Shown here piece after piece: positions 22,835 through 33,487 of a stretch of 64,000 nt of DNA. How positions within the stretch are numbered: position 1 is the first letter of the stretch; the number at the start of each line of letters is the position of its first letter. The DNA is from Phaseolus vulgaris (taxonomy: Eukaryota > Streptophyta > Magnoliopsida > Fabales > Fabaceae), in assembly GCF_000499845.2 (NCBI RefSeq), contig NC_023755.2, forward strand, positions 32,947,753-33,011,752, in the 5' to 3' direction. Made by a program: the position numbers and the translations under genes. Below the pieces are notes generated by a model. It saw nothing but the letters and a program-made list of their open reading frames with translations, did no database searches and was not told the origin of the DNA.

Positions 22835-23664
22835 ATAAATATTGTTTAGAAAGGTGCTTAGAGGGAAACATTAGAAACCTCTATTGTTAAAGCATCTTTT
22901 AGTCTTTAGTTAAGAGTCTTAGGGGGGGTGTATTAGTAGATAGGTGTAGGAGTAAATAAGGAGGTGCCAAAGTGAGAGAAAGGATCACACCTTCCTCATG
23001 CCTTGTTTTTGGCGCAAATTCTAGAAGCTTTTTGGGAGGGAGTTTTTTTTGAATTTGTGTAGCTTACATTTCAGCACCTTAGGCTATAAATAGAGGTGCT
23101 CTCTTTGTAAAATTCAGATTTGAATTTTATCTAAAGAAACTATACTCAAAATTGGAGTGAGCATTTGGAGAGCTTTGAGCTTCTTCTCTAGTCTTATCTT
23201 GAAGGACCATGGTTTCCTCAAGTGGCGGCTTCCACACTCATCTAGGAGCATCCATTCTTCTAGTGGCGTGATCATCCAACCATTCCTCCATCTTCATGAG
23301 CATTCTCTTCTCCTTCCTTTCTTCTTCTTCAATTTGTTCTTGTTGCCTTGAGTTTTGAGTTGTTTTTGTTTCGGTTCCTTTAATTTTCCAGCACCTATTT
23401 TCTGTTTGCTTCACAATTCTGTTCGGTACTTTTATTTTTTAATTCAATTCTGTTCGGTCTCTTCTTTTCATTCTCATTTGTTGATTCAATTTGACAATAT
23501 TTGGTTCATCCAAATGAGTTTGGGATTTGGTACTTGTTATTGGTGAGTTCTTGAACTTAGAACCATGATCCAACTTCTAAGAAAGTGCCTCTACATTTTC
23601 CAGCTCAAGGTGATTCCTCAAAGTGTCAAGAATCTTGTTCTATGTAGCTATTGGAATCACATCA
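22654..23664 (+). repeat. 3' LTR of element C
   Basis: This 1011-bp LTR is preceded by a CTCGGGGAGTA purine-rich stretch that should be the polypurine tract. The Gag-protease frame runs through the tract and ends at 22834 inside this LTR. Confidence 0.95.
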
Positions 23665-24238
23665 CGGGTGGGGTACCTGCAGATGGCACTCCAACGCTCA
23701 AGTCAGTGGGGTATCGTATTCGGCTGGCTGGAATACTGTAGATAATGACGTACCTTATTCCTTGGAATGCGTGATATTTATATTACCTTGATGGGCCCTC
23801 GCTGTTGGGCCGGATTAGGGGGTTGTTTAGCAATTAGGGTTGGATTAGGCCGTTTCCTAACCATGGGTTAACCTTCGTTAATAGGGTCAACCTTTGACTT
23901 GAGCACTCGGTGTCGGTCGGCCACGTGTGACACATGGTCGACCTCGTACCTTAAGTATGGTCCTGGCACATGGGTTGACCGGGTCAAGGGACCGGTCGGT
24001 CATCCCAGTACAGTTGCCTCCCAGGCTCGAGAGGTGGTACAGCCGAAGAGTCTGAAGAATGGGCCTCGGGCGGTTTGTGTAATGATGAATGAAGTGATGT
24101 TTGGGGGCGTCTGAGCGATTGACATGACGCGCATTAATGAGGGGTTTTTCTGAGCGCGAAGCGATGCGAACCGTTGGATTAAACGAATCCAACGGTTGGG
24201 GTTCTTGTGACGTTTGGAATTCCGAGGCCCTCCCGGGC

Positions 24239-24247
24239 TATAAATAG
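24239..24247 (+). promoter_or_regulatory. TATA box of the antisense gene, element B
   Basis: TATAAATAG lies 108 bases before the ATG at 24355, outside the LTR. A start of transcription near 24270 would give a leader of about 85 bases. The box is conserved in element A. Confidence 0.78.
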
Positions 24248-24354
24248 GGGCTGGGAATAGTAGCGTTCCACGCGTTATCTTTGCTTGAGCTCCGACACCT
24301 ATTACCAATCCGACCGTCTTCTGTTGCTTCCCTCGTCCATCTTCAAGGTTAGTT

Positions 24355-26340
24355 ATGTCTGTCCTTGCCGAGTCTCCCCCGGCTTGTTCGTCTTCGTCTT
24401 CTTCCTTTTCTTCTTCTTCTTCTTCTGGCCAGGCTTCCCCGGTCGGGGAAGTGGAGAGGGTCCCCTCTCCAGGCTTGGTGAGGGAGGACGCTGGTAATGC
24501 GTCCGACCGCTCGGCCCCTTTTGAGGGGCCACGCCCCCATGTAGGGCCGGCCTGGGTAGATCCCCGGGTATGTGAGGTGTCGTCCTCCTTTCTTACTGAC
24601 GCCTCTGTTGGCGCATTTTTGGATGAGGTTCTTGTTTTGAAGGCTTCGGCCGAGGAATCTTTGATGGCGTTCGGTCCTTGCTCTTTGGAGGACCGTGTGT
24701 ATCGGGAGCGGTCATCTACCGAGCCTCCTTTTTTCTTCATGTATGCTTGTCTTTTTTCAGACTTGCATGCGTCTCTGCCCTTTGATGCCTTTACGGTCGG
24801 GGTTCTGAAGGAGCTGAACGTGGCTCCGACTCAGCTTCACCCCAACTCGTGGGCGTCGATGCAAGCGTTCCGCATTGTTTGCCGGACGTTTGGGTTGCGC
24901 CCTCTTCCTTCCTGCTTTCTTCATTTCTACTCGTCATACCCGGCCAAGCTTGCCAGTTGGCAATCGTTGGTCAGCCGGGCGGGTAGTGTTTTGTTTAAGC
25001 CCTTCACGGCCTCTTATAAAAACTTCAAGGAGAAGTTCTTTAAAGTGTACGTGGAGCCGGCCGGGACACGCTATTTTTTTGATGAGGTTGACCGGTCCCG
25101 CTTCCCCCTTTTTTGGTCGAGGAGTCCGACAAAGATAACGGATTGGCCGAGGCCGGCGCATCCGAGCGAGCATGAGCGGCTCGTTTTTTCTTTATTTGAT
25201 AGTCTCCCCAGGAAGCTCCCCGCACGACCGCTGCTGTACAATGCGACCGATCGCGCGGAGGCTTTCGAGGGTATGTTCTTTTTCATGCACTTGGTCTTAT
25301 TGTTTTTCTTTTTTTTTTTTTTTTTTTTTTTTACTATGTTCCGACTGACCGTTCGTCGTTTGTTTGTAGAAATCGCCAAGAGAGAAGCCCCCCAGGCCGT
25401 CGGGATGCTGCACTCATTCAAAAATAAGTTGAACGAGAAAAGAGGGGCCACCAGTGCTAGGCCCCGGGCGGAGGAGGCTGGCCCCTCCAAGAAGCGTAAC
25501 CGCGAGGGCGGCAACATTGCCCGAACGGTTAGGGCGGCGGGTCAGATGCCCACCCCCCCTCCTGCAAGGTCCGCTAGGCCGACTCCCCCACCGACTGATG
25601 ATTTTAACCGCCCCATTCCGACGGGGGTGGCGGTCCCCTTGGCCACTACGGGCGGCCCGATGCTCGCGCTCGGGGATGACCGGTCCTTCTCCAGGGCCGT
25701 GAGCTTTAAACTGCCCTCCAACATTGAGGGTGAGATCCGGTCGGTCCCTGACGACGACCTCCTGGACGGCGGCATCGAGATGATCTGCCGGGGTCTATTC
25801 TTGGCCCGCTGGGGTGCAGACGCTCGGAGGAGCCGGGTCGAGGACATATCGCGCCTCGAACACGAACTCCAGGAGGCCGGCCATAATCTGAAGCAGGCCA
25901 TGGAGGCCAACACAACTTACGAAAAGAAGTTGTGTGCTCAGGGGGCCGAGCTGGAGCTGCGTCAGCAGAGGGTGGTCGAGCTGGAGAGGGCCGACGCCGA
26001 GAAGACTGCGGAGGTTATACTCCTTCGCAAGGCGTTGGAAGATGCCGACCGTCGGGCCCGCTTGAAGGAGGAGGAAGCTGTGGCCGAAAGCGAGGCCAGG
26101 AGGGTGGCAGAGGCCGAAGTTCTGAAGACCATGGAGGACATCATGGTGCTCATAGGCCAGAGCTTCGATCTCGCCGTCCGACAGGCTGAGGTGCTGTATG
26201 GCGGTCCACCTCCATCTGGTCAATTTGACCAAGACATTGAGGTGGTGGATGGCCGTATGGTCCCTGCAGCGGCCGGTCCTCCTCAAGTTGAAGAAGTTGA
26301 AGCTGACCCCTCTAATGAGGTGTTGAATATCGTAGATTAG
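24355..26340 (+). CDS. Antisense extra gene of element B (628 aa spliced, intact)
   Basis: This is read against gag-pol of B. Exon 1 is 24355-25270, an intron of 99 bases spans 25271-25369 (GTATGT, poly-T tract, TTTGTAG), and exon 2 is 25370-26340. The join restores ..AEAFE-EIAKREAP.. and gives 628 residues. The intron is itself a multiple of three with no stop, so the unspliced frame is also open (661 aa). The N-terminus is serine-rich (residues 12-28). A middle part with LPFDAFTVGVLKELNVAP, QLHPNSWASMQAFRIVC and YFFDEVDRSRFPLFW resembles PF04195 (putative gypsy type transposon). The C-terminal third is a charged coiled coil, ending VLNIVD. A TATA box precedes it. Role unknown; it could aid particle assembly, transport or integration. 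Confidence 0.85.
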   Translation: MSVLAESPPACSSSSSSFSSSSSSGQASPVGEVERVPSPGLVREDAGNASDRSAPFEGPRPHVGPAWVDPRVCEVSSSFLTDASVGAFLDEVLVLKASAEESLMAFGPCSLEDRVYRERSSTEPPFFFMYACLFSDLHASLPFDAFTVGVLKELNVAPTQLHPNSWASMQAFRIVCRTFGLRPLPSCFLHFYSSYPAKLASWQSLVSRAGSVLFKPFTASYKNFKEKFFKVYVEPAGTRYFFDEVDRSRFPLFWSRSPTKITDWPRPAHPSEHERLVFSLFDSLPRKLPARPLLYNATDRAEAFEGMFFFMHLVLLFFFFFFFFFFTMFRLTVRRLFVEIAKREAPQAVGMLHSFKNKLNEKRGATSARPRAEEAGPSKKRNREGGNIARTVRAAGQMPTPPPARSARPTPPPTDDFNRPIPTGVAVPLATTGGPMLALGDDRSFSRAVSFKLPSNIEGEIRSVPDDDLLDGGIEMICRGLFLARWGADARRSRVEDISRLEHELQEAGHNLKQAMEANTTYEKKLCAQGAELELRQQRVVELERADAEKTAEVILLRKALEDADRRARLKEEEAVAESEARRVAEAEVLKTMEDIMVLIGQSFDLAVRQAEVLYGGPPPSGQFDQDIEVVDGRMVPAAAGPPQVEEVEADPSNEVLNIVD

Positions 26341-26594
26341 GCGGTCAGCTTTACTTTTAGACCCTTGGGGCCGGGGTGTGGCCCCCACCTTTCTTCAATT
26401 TTAATATAAGTTCTTTTCTTTAATTGTTTCTTCATTTTCTGGCCGAATGGTATTGAACCTTTAAACTTAACTCGTAACATTAACGGAGTAAAAAGAACGG
26501 GGCAACCGGTCGGTGTGCGTAACCAATTAACTTGATAACTAAAATCAACCAAGTGATTGTAAAGTTCGGTAGGCGGACTTATGCCGATCGTTGT
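26341..26594. other. Spacer after the antisense gene, element B
   Basis: Non-coding sequence between the antisense stop and the tandem array. It probably holds the 3' untranslated region of the antisense gene; there is no clear signal beyond AATATAAG-like sequence near 26401. Confidence 0.4.
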
Positions 26595-27035
26595 GTATGT
26601 CTCGGGAGGTATGCCGATTAGGGCTACATCCTGGCCGAGCGAGTTCGGGAGGGTATGCCGGTTAAGGCTACATCCTGGCCGAGCGAGTTCGGGAGGGTAT
26701 GTCGGTTAAGGCTACGTCCTGGCCGAGTGGGTACGGGTTCGGGAGGGTATGCCGGTTGAGGCTACGTCCTGGCCGAGTGGGTACGGGTTCGGGAGGGTAT
26801 GCCGGTTGAGGCTACGTCCTGGCCGAGTGGGTACGGGTTCGGGAGGGTATGCCGGTTAAGGCTACGTCCTGGCCGAGTGGGTACGGGTTCGGGAGGGTAT
26901 GCCGGTTAAGGCTACGTCCTGGCCGAGTGGGTACGGGTTCGGGAGGGTATGCCGGTTAAGGCTACGTCCTGGCCGAGTGGGTACGGGTTCGGGAGGGTAT
27001 GCCGGTTAAGGCTACATCCTGGCCGAACCGTTATT
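26595..27035. repeat. GC-rich tandem array between convergent genes of element B
   Basis: About nine copies of a unit containing GGTATGCCGGTTAAGGCTAC and TCCTGGCCGAG. The first two or three are about 42-50 bases long and the later six are exactly 50 bases and nearly identical. The array is the reverse-strand counterpart of 13990-14230 in element A, which has only four to five copies. Confidence 0.93.
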
Positions 27036-27135
27036 GTCGTTCATTGTATACACTTGTATATGAAACGCCTCGTTAAAACCTCTCCGACCGATAGACAGGC
27101 CGGGCGAGGAAAGAGTGCGTACATTTTATTCATGT

Positions 27136-30100
27136 TTAGCTGAAATAAAATTTTAGGTGCGTGGCATTCCACGTCCTAGGTACAATTTTTCCCGATAGGT
27201 GCTCTAAATGGTAAGCTCCCCCTTCTCCCACTTCTCGGATTCAGAATGGTCCCTCCCAATTTGATGAGAACTTGCCGTCCGACTTCCTAGCGTTGCTGCG
27301 CATTCTCCAGACGAGGTCACCTTGCTGAAAGCTTCTGGGCTGGACCTTCGAGTTGTATCTCCTTGCCGCTCGGAGCTTGCACGCCGCTTCTCGTATCTTG
27401 CTCTTATCTCGAAGCTCGTTCAAGAGGTCGAGGCCGACCGCCAGACTTTCCTTGTTGAGGGATAAGTCGAAGAGTTGGCGTCGGATGGATGGCTCCCTGA
27501 CTTCTACTGGTATCATGGCCTCGGTGCCGTACGTGAGGCTGTAAGGGGTTTCTTGTGTGGTGGATTGTGGGGTGCAGCGGTATGCCCATAAGACCTCGGG
27601 CAGTTCCTCCGTCCATCTTCCCTTGGCCGTGCCGAGCCTCTTTCTTAGCTCGTTCAACAGAACCTTGTTGGCCGCTTCAGCTTGTCCGTTCGTCTGTGGG
27701 TGCTCGACTGAGCTTGTGAGGGATTTGATGCCGAGGTCGTCGTAGAAAGTCATGAGGCCTTGATCAATGAACTGCCGGCCGTTATCGGATACTATTGAGT
27801 GTGGTATGCCAAATCGGCATACTATGTTTTTCCACACGAAGTTTTGGACGTTTCGGGCGGTGATCGTGGCTAGCGGTTCGGCCTCTATCCACTTGGTGAA
27901 GTAATCCACCGCGACCAGCAGATGCTTTGTCTGGCCTTTGCCTGGTGAGAATGGGCTGATGATGTCCATTCCCCACATAGCGAACGGCCAGGGTGACGTT
28001 ATGCTGTGCAGTTCCTCTGGTTTTCGGTGGTGGAGGGGGCCAAACTCTTGGCATTTTTGGCAATTCTTGACGTAGTCGGCACTGTCTCCGTGGACGGTCG
28101 GCCAATAATACCCTGCGCGGATTATTTTGGCTGCCATCGTTCGGGCTCCGGAGTGGCTCCCGCATGTCCCTTCGTGGATCTCTTGCAGCACATATTGGGA
28201 TTGCTCCTTGGTGAGGCACTTTAGGAGTGGCGTGGAGTACCCCCTTCGGTATAGATCCTGACCGATCATGGTGTACCGGGCGCACTGCCGTCTGATATTC
28301 TTCTCTTCCCCCGGCTGGCATGTCCCATGCTCCAAGTACTGATTGGGGTCATCCATGTGTGGGTCTCGGTGACTGTCATGCACTCGGCGTCGCCCACACT
28401 CGGCTGTGCTAGTCGCACCTGGACGACCGATCGATGGTGGCTTTGTTTTTTCGTGGATGCCAGGCGAGAGAGTGCATCGGCTCGCTCGTTTTCCTCTCGT
28501 GGTATGCGTTTGACCGCCACCGCGTCGAACTTGGCCATGACGTTACGGACGGTGTGGTAATATCGTTGGAGGAGGGGCTCCTTGACTTCGAATTCTCCTT
28601 TGATTTGGCCGACGACCAGCTGGGAGTCGCTTTTGCATGCGACCTCTCGCGCGCCCAGGTCGTTTGCCAAGTTGAGGCCGGCCAGTATGGCCTCGTATTC
28701 TGCCTGGTTGTTCGTTGCCTTGAAGGAGAACTGGAGGGCTTGCTCAATCAGTAAATCCCCAGGCCCTTCGAGGACGACCCCGGCCCCGCAGGCCGTTTTA
28801 TTGGAAGAGCCGTCCACGTAGAGGACCCATTTGGTTGAGACTTCTGTGTTCTTGGGGAGCTCGGCTGCGAAATCCGCTAGGCATTGGGATTTGATGGCGC
28901 CCCTCGGTTCGTACTTGATGTCGAACTCTGAAAGCTCGACCGACCACCCTATCATTCGTCCTGCAAGATCGGGTTTAGATAAAATTTTATATATGGGATA
29001 GTTGGTCTTTACCCTGATTTCGTGGTTCTGGAAGTATGGGCGCATTCTCCTTGCTGTCAGCACTAGGGCCAGTGCCACTTTCTCTATCATTTGGTATCTG
29101 GTCTCGGCTGCATGGAGCGTCCGGCTGACAAAGTATACCGGGTGTTCTTCGCGGTCTACCTCCTGGACAAGGGCGGCACTAACCGCCTCCTCCGATACCG
29201 CTAAGTAGACTACTATGGGTAGGTCTAGGCGGGGCTTTTGGATGACGGTCGGCGAGGACAGGAATTCTTTGAGCTGGCCGAAGATTTGCTCGCACTCCTC
29301 GTTCCAGCTGAATTTCGAAGTTTTGCGGAGCATAGCGGCTATCGGTCTGATCCGTTCGGCGAGGCGGGGTACGAATCTGGACAGTGCTGTGAGTCGGCCA
29401 AGCAGCTGTTGGATTTCCTTCAAGTTTTTTGGGCTCCTCATCTCCGTTATGGCTTTGCACTTGTCGGGGTTTGCTTCGATTCCTCTGTGGGTCAGCATGA
29501 AGCCGAGGAACTTGCCGCCTTCGACGCCAAATGCGCACTTCTCGGGGTTAAGGCGCATGTTGACCTTTCTTAAAGCGTCGAAGACTTCTTGTAGATCTTT
29601 GATGTGTTGGCCGCACGAGTCGGACTTCACCACGATGTCGTCCACGTAGACTTCTACGCTTCGGCCAATCATCCCCTTGAAAATTTTGTCCATGAGCCTC
29701 TGGTAGGTAGCTCCGGCGTTTTTTAGGCCGAACGGCATCACCTTGTAGAAGTAGTTTGCACCGTCCGTCGTGAAGGCCGTTTTACCTCTATCGCTATGGT
29801 GCATGCTGATCTGGTTGTAGCCGGAGTAGGCGTCCAAGAAGCTCAATATCTTGTGGCCGGCCGTTCCGTCTACGAGCCGGTCGATGTTGGGAAGGGGATA
29901 TGAGTCCTTGGGGCACGCCTTGTTGAGGTCCTTGTAGTCTACGCACATTCGCCATTTGCCGCTCGGCTTTTTAACCATCACGACGTTGGCTAGCCAAGTG
30001 GAGTATCGTGCCTCGGCTATGAAGCCGGCTTTCAAGAGCTTCTCGGCCTCACTTCTGGCGGCCAGCCGCTTGTCTTCTCCATGGTTCCTCTTCTTTTGTG

Positions 30101-32432
30101 CGACCGGTCGAGCTTCTTTATATACAGAGAGGCGATGGGTGATGATGTCCGGGTGGACGCCAGGTACATCGGCCGTCGTCCACGCAAAAAGGTCTACGTT
30201 TCTCTTGAGGGTTTGGTGAACGAAGTCTGCATCGGCGGCGGCCATTGTCGTGCCTATGCTTATATACCGATCCTTCCCATCGAGTTCGGCTTGTCGTAGC
30301 TCGTCCTTGGCCTCAAGTCTCGGCTCAATCTCCCTGGGATCCAGGTCTGCCATGGTGATGCCTTTCTTGGGTTGGGGTGAGTGTCGGCGGGGGCTCCTAC
30401 CACGGCCGGCTATCTTTCGCCTGGGCGAGCGGCTGCCGCTGGGCCCCTGTTGTGTGGGCTCGACCCGCAGGCTTTCGGCGTAACATTCTCGGGCGACCTT
30501 TTGATCTACATGTATGGTGAGGATGTCGCCCGAGAGGGAAGGGAACTTCATTGCCAGATGGGGTGTGGAGACGATCGCTCCAAGTTTGTTGAGGGACGAC
30601 CTGCCGAGGAGGATGTTGTAAGACGTGTTGGCGTTTATGACCAGGTATCTGATTTTGAGGGTTTTGCTGGCCCCTTCCATGCCGAACGTCGTGTACAACT
30701 CTATGTACCCCCTTGTCCCCACGCGCTCCCCTGAGAAGCCGACCACATGATCGTTGTAGGGCATCATTTCCTCCTTCGGTATTCTCATGGCTTTGAAGGT
30801 CTTCCAGTATAGTATGTCGACCGAGCTCCCCTGGTCCACGAGGGTCTTTTTGATCGTGAAGTTATCGATGTCGACCGATATCACCATGGGGTCGTCCTGG
30901 GTTGGGTCTATCCCCTTGAAATCTTCATCTGTGAACGTGATTGGTGGCATCCTTGGTCGGACGGAGACAAGATTTACTTGGTGGACGGCGTGGAGGTGCT
31001 TCTTGCGCGTGCTGTTGGTACTGCCTCCGCCACCGAACCCTCCGGCTATGGTATTAATCACTTATCGGCCGCTGCGGGTTTCAGTTTGTGGGCGGTCGTC
31101 TCTTCGTCCCCTTCGGTCACCTCGCCTCTCGCCATCTCGTGGGCCTGGGGGGGTTCGGTCTCGTCTCCTGACCGTTTGCTCCTTGCATGGGGAGTGGCGC
31201 GTTTCTCGGGTTCCGCGCACGAAGCGCCTGAGGTGCCCGACTTGGATAAGTTCCTCAATTTTGTCCTTCAGGGCTTGGCACTCCTCGGTTGAATGGCCGG
31301 TATTCTTATGCTACCGGCATCGTTTGTTGCGGTCGGCATTTTCTGGGCTCAAGGCCCTTCGGGGCGGTGGTATTAACTCGGCGCTCAGGGCCTCTTGTAA
31401 AATTTTGCTCCTCTCCGCGTTCAAAGGTGTGTAGCGGGAGAAACGGGGTCCGCGACTGTCCCTTTTCTGGTCCCGACCGGTTCGGGACCTTCCTGGCCGC
31501 TCTCTATCTTCTTTCTTTTCCCCGCTTGCCTCGGCTCGGGCGTTGTTTCTGAATTCACGAAGTTCCTCCAGCTGCATGAACTTGGCCGCTCGGCGTCTAA
31601 GGTCATCTAGATTGATAGCGAGCTGCATGCACAGGATGTCAGCGAACGGGCCGGGTCTGAGGGCGGTCAGCATGTGGTGCATCGCCACCTCAGGGCTGAG
31701 GTTGCAAATGCTCATAGCGGTCTTGCTGAACCGGTCGATGAACGTTCGGAGGGACTCTCCCCTCTCTTGACGAATGCCGACCAGGGCTATGGATGTTAGA
31801 TGGTGGGGGCGGCTGGTTGCGAACTGGATGTCAAACTTAGCTACCAGTGTCTCGAAGCAATCTATTGAGTGTGCTGGGAGTTTGGTGAACCAGCTCAGAG
31901 CGCTGCCCTTCAGTGAGGTTGGAAAGACTCGGCAGAATACTGCGTCGTCCGTGGTGTACAGGCTCATATGGGTCGTGTACGCGTCCACATGTTCATCTGG
32001 ATCGGTCGTCCCATCGTAACGGTCCCTGTTAAAGCCTTTCCATTTGTCTGGCAAGGGGGTTTCCATGACACGGTCAGTGAAGGGATGGCGTCGGTCCGGG
32101 CCCGCTGGGGCGGTGGTGTTGATGGTCTTGCTGGGGTGGGATTCCCCATCCATCTCCAGGGTGAAATCATTCTTGGTGTCTTTCTCGACCTGGACGCCGG
32201 CCCCGGTAGCGTGGGACCTGCCGGCCTGATTAGTCACAGCGAGGGATGGCACCCCTTCGACCAATCTTTTCATTCGCTTGTTTTCTTCTTGGAGGTTTTT
32301 GATCTCCTCTTCATTCTTCTTAGCCGTCTCCTCATGTGCCTTCTTCATCTCTGCTAGCTCCTTCTGAAGGGCCATCATCATTGCTGTTTGGTCTGCTTCG
32401 GTCATGCTTGCCATGCTGCGGGTTGATACCAT
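27136..32432 (-). pseudogene. gag-pol polyprotein of element B, disabled
   Basis: It has the same domain order as in A, read leftwards from 32432 (MVSTRSMASMTEADQ) to 27136. Gag is open for 373 codons to a TAG at 31313-31311, where A has tyrosine. A second stop (TAA, 31064-31062) lies before protease. The next 931 codons are open through protease, reverse transcriptase (YVDD at about 29648-29637) and both RNase H regions. A four-base loss near 28342 then shifts the frame. Integrase is open from there (DIISPFSPGKGQTKH, PQTNGQAEAANKV) until a TGA at 27243-27241, 35 codons before the natural end. It has fewer lesions than A and none in common with it, so the two copies decayed independently. Confidence 0.93.
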
Positions 32433-32483
32433 CTACTGCTGTGGTTGTTGCTGGCTCTCCTCGGCCCCACGGTGGGCGCCAAT

Positions 32484-32939
32484 TGTTCTCAAACGAGGTT
32501 GGGGACTTGGAGAACTATTATCTTCGAACGTCACTCGGTCGGTCGCGCTTCACTTCCTCCTCCGGTTCTTCTTGCTGGATGATCCTTCAGGCGGGTGGGG
32601 TACCTGCAGATGGCACTCCAACGCTCAAGTCTGTGGGGTATCGTATTCGGCTGGCTGGAATACTGTAGATAATGACGTACCTTATTCCTTGGAATGCATG
32701 ATATTTATATTACCTTGATGGGCCCTCGCTGTTGGGCCGGATTAGGGGGTTGTTTAGCAATTAGGGTTGGATTAGGCCGTTTCCTAACCATGGGTTAACC
32801 TTCGTTAATTGGGTCAACCTTTGACTTGAGCACTCGGTGTCGGTCGGCCACGTGTGACACATGGTCGACCTCGTACCTTAAGTATGGTCCTGGCACATGG
32901 GTTGACCGGGTCAAGGGACAGGTCGGTCATCCCAGTACA
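32484..32939 (-). repeat. 5' LTR of element B
   Basis: This 456-bp intact LTR reads TGTACTGGGATGACC to TTTGAGAACA on the minus strand. It is followed on that strand by the TGGCGCCCACCGTGGGG primer site (32465-32481). The target duplication TGACT adjoins at 32940. Confidence 0.94.
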
Positions 32940-33487
32940 TGACTAAAATTAAAAAACACTAAAATTGAAAAACAAAAAACAATAAAAAAATAAAAATATA
33001 TTGAAAATAGAAAAAAAATATAAGTGGTGCTTAATGTGTGGTATATTTTTATATATTATATGAGCTGGTGTATATTTTTATGTTTCTGTTATTGTGGTTT
33101 AGTGAACTTTTGTATGAATTTATTAGCTATAAAACTTGATAATTTTAAAATAATGATAGCAGTGAACTTTTTTTGATGGCTCGCTTCCTCATCTGAGTCA
33201 ATGTAGGCATAAGTGATAAATTCATAATTTAAAATGTCAATACAATCCAATATCTTGTCATTGGGTAAATTCTCATTACGATTTCTGATGTGTAAAATTC
33301 TGTAATTTAATGCATGAAAAATATTTTTTTATTACTAATTATAATACCTAAAGACGATTTAGGTAGAGTTTGTAACACAAAACAAACTCTTACATGTTCG
33401 TTTCTAACACGAACTCTTAAATGTTCGTTTATAGCACGATCTTTGAAAAAATTATTGACTTTTTGTCAGTTACTTTATGAACAGAAC

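Larger units (their letters stand above)
18215..23664 (+). mobile_element. LTR retrotransposon C, non-autonomous Ty3/gypsy, very recent
   Basis: This 5,450-bp element starts TGATGAG and ends ACATCA, with target duplication CGGGT (18210-18214, 23665-23669). The LTRs span 18215-19224 (1010 bp) and 22654-23664 (1011 bp). Read line against line they are identical except for one extra G in a G-run (six G near 18483, seven near 22922). Between them are a primer site, a leader of about 1.3 kb and a single Gag-protease frame. Reverse transcriptase, RNase H and integrase are absent. It must have used another element's enzymes. Confidence 0.96.
18102..24012 (-). repeat. 3' LTR of element B, interrupted by element C
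   Basis: The LTR is in two pieces, 18102-18214 and 23670-24012 (113 + 343 = 456 bp), equal to the length of the intact partner at 32484-32939. The break is exactly at the CGGGT target duplication of element C. Confidence 0.94.
18102..32939 (-). mobile_element. LTR retrotransposon B (Ty3/gypsy, Tat lineage, same family as A)
   Basis: It lies in reverse orientation and is 14,838 bp including the nested element C, or about 9.4 kb without it. The right end is the 5' LTR (32484-32939); the left end is the 3' LTR, split by C. The target duplication TGACT is perfect (18097-18101, 32940-32944). Order and coding content match element A. The two LTRs (456 bp each) differ at about 5 positions by eye, so B is younger than A. 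Confidence 0.95.

Noticed and set aside
18215..23664. Element C as a full autonomous retrotransposon
   Set aside because: The whole space between protease and the 3' LTR was read in the Gag frame and no reverse transcriptase, RNase H or integrase motif is present.
24355..26340. The antisense gene as a captured host gene
   Set aside because: A and B both have it at the same place with the same intron, and its middle resembles a domain known from gypsy-type elements, so it belongs to the family rather than being a recent capture.
26595..27035. Regular 50-base repeats that might suggest a CRISPR array
   Set aside because: The units are contiguous with no variable spacers, lie inside a plant retrotransposon, and match a shorter array in a related copy. 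They are ordinary tandem repeats.
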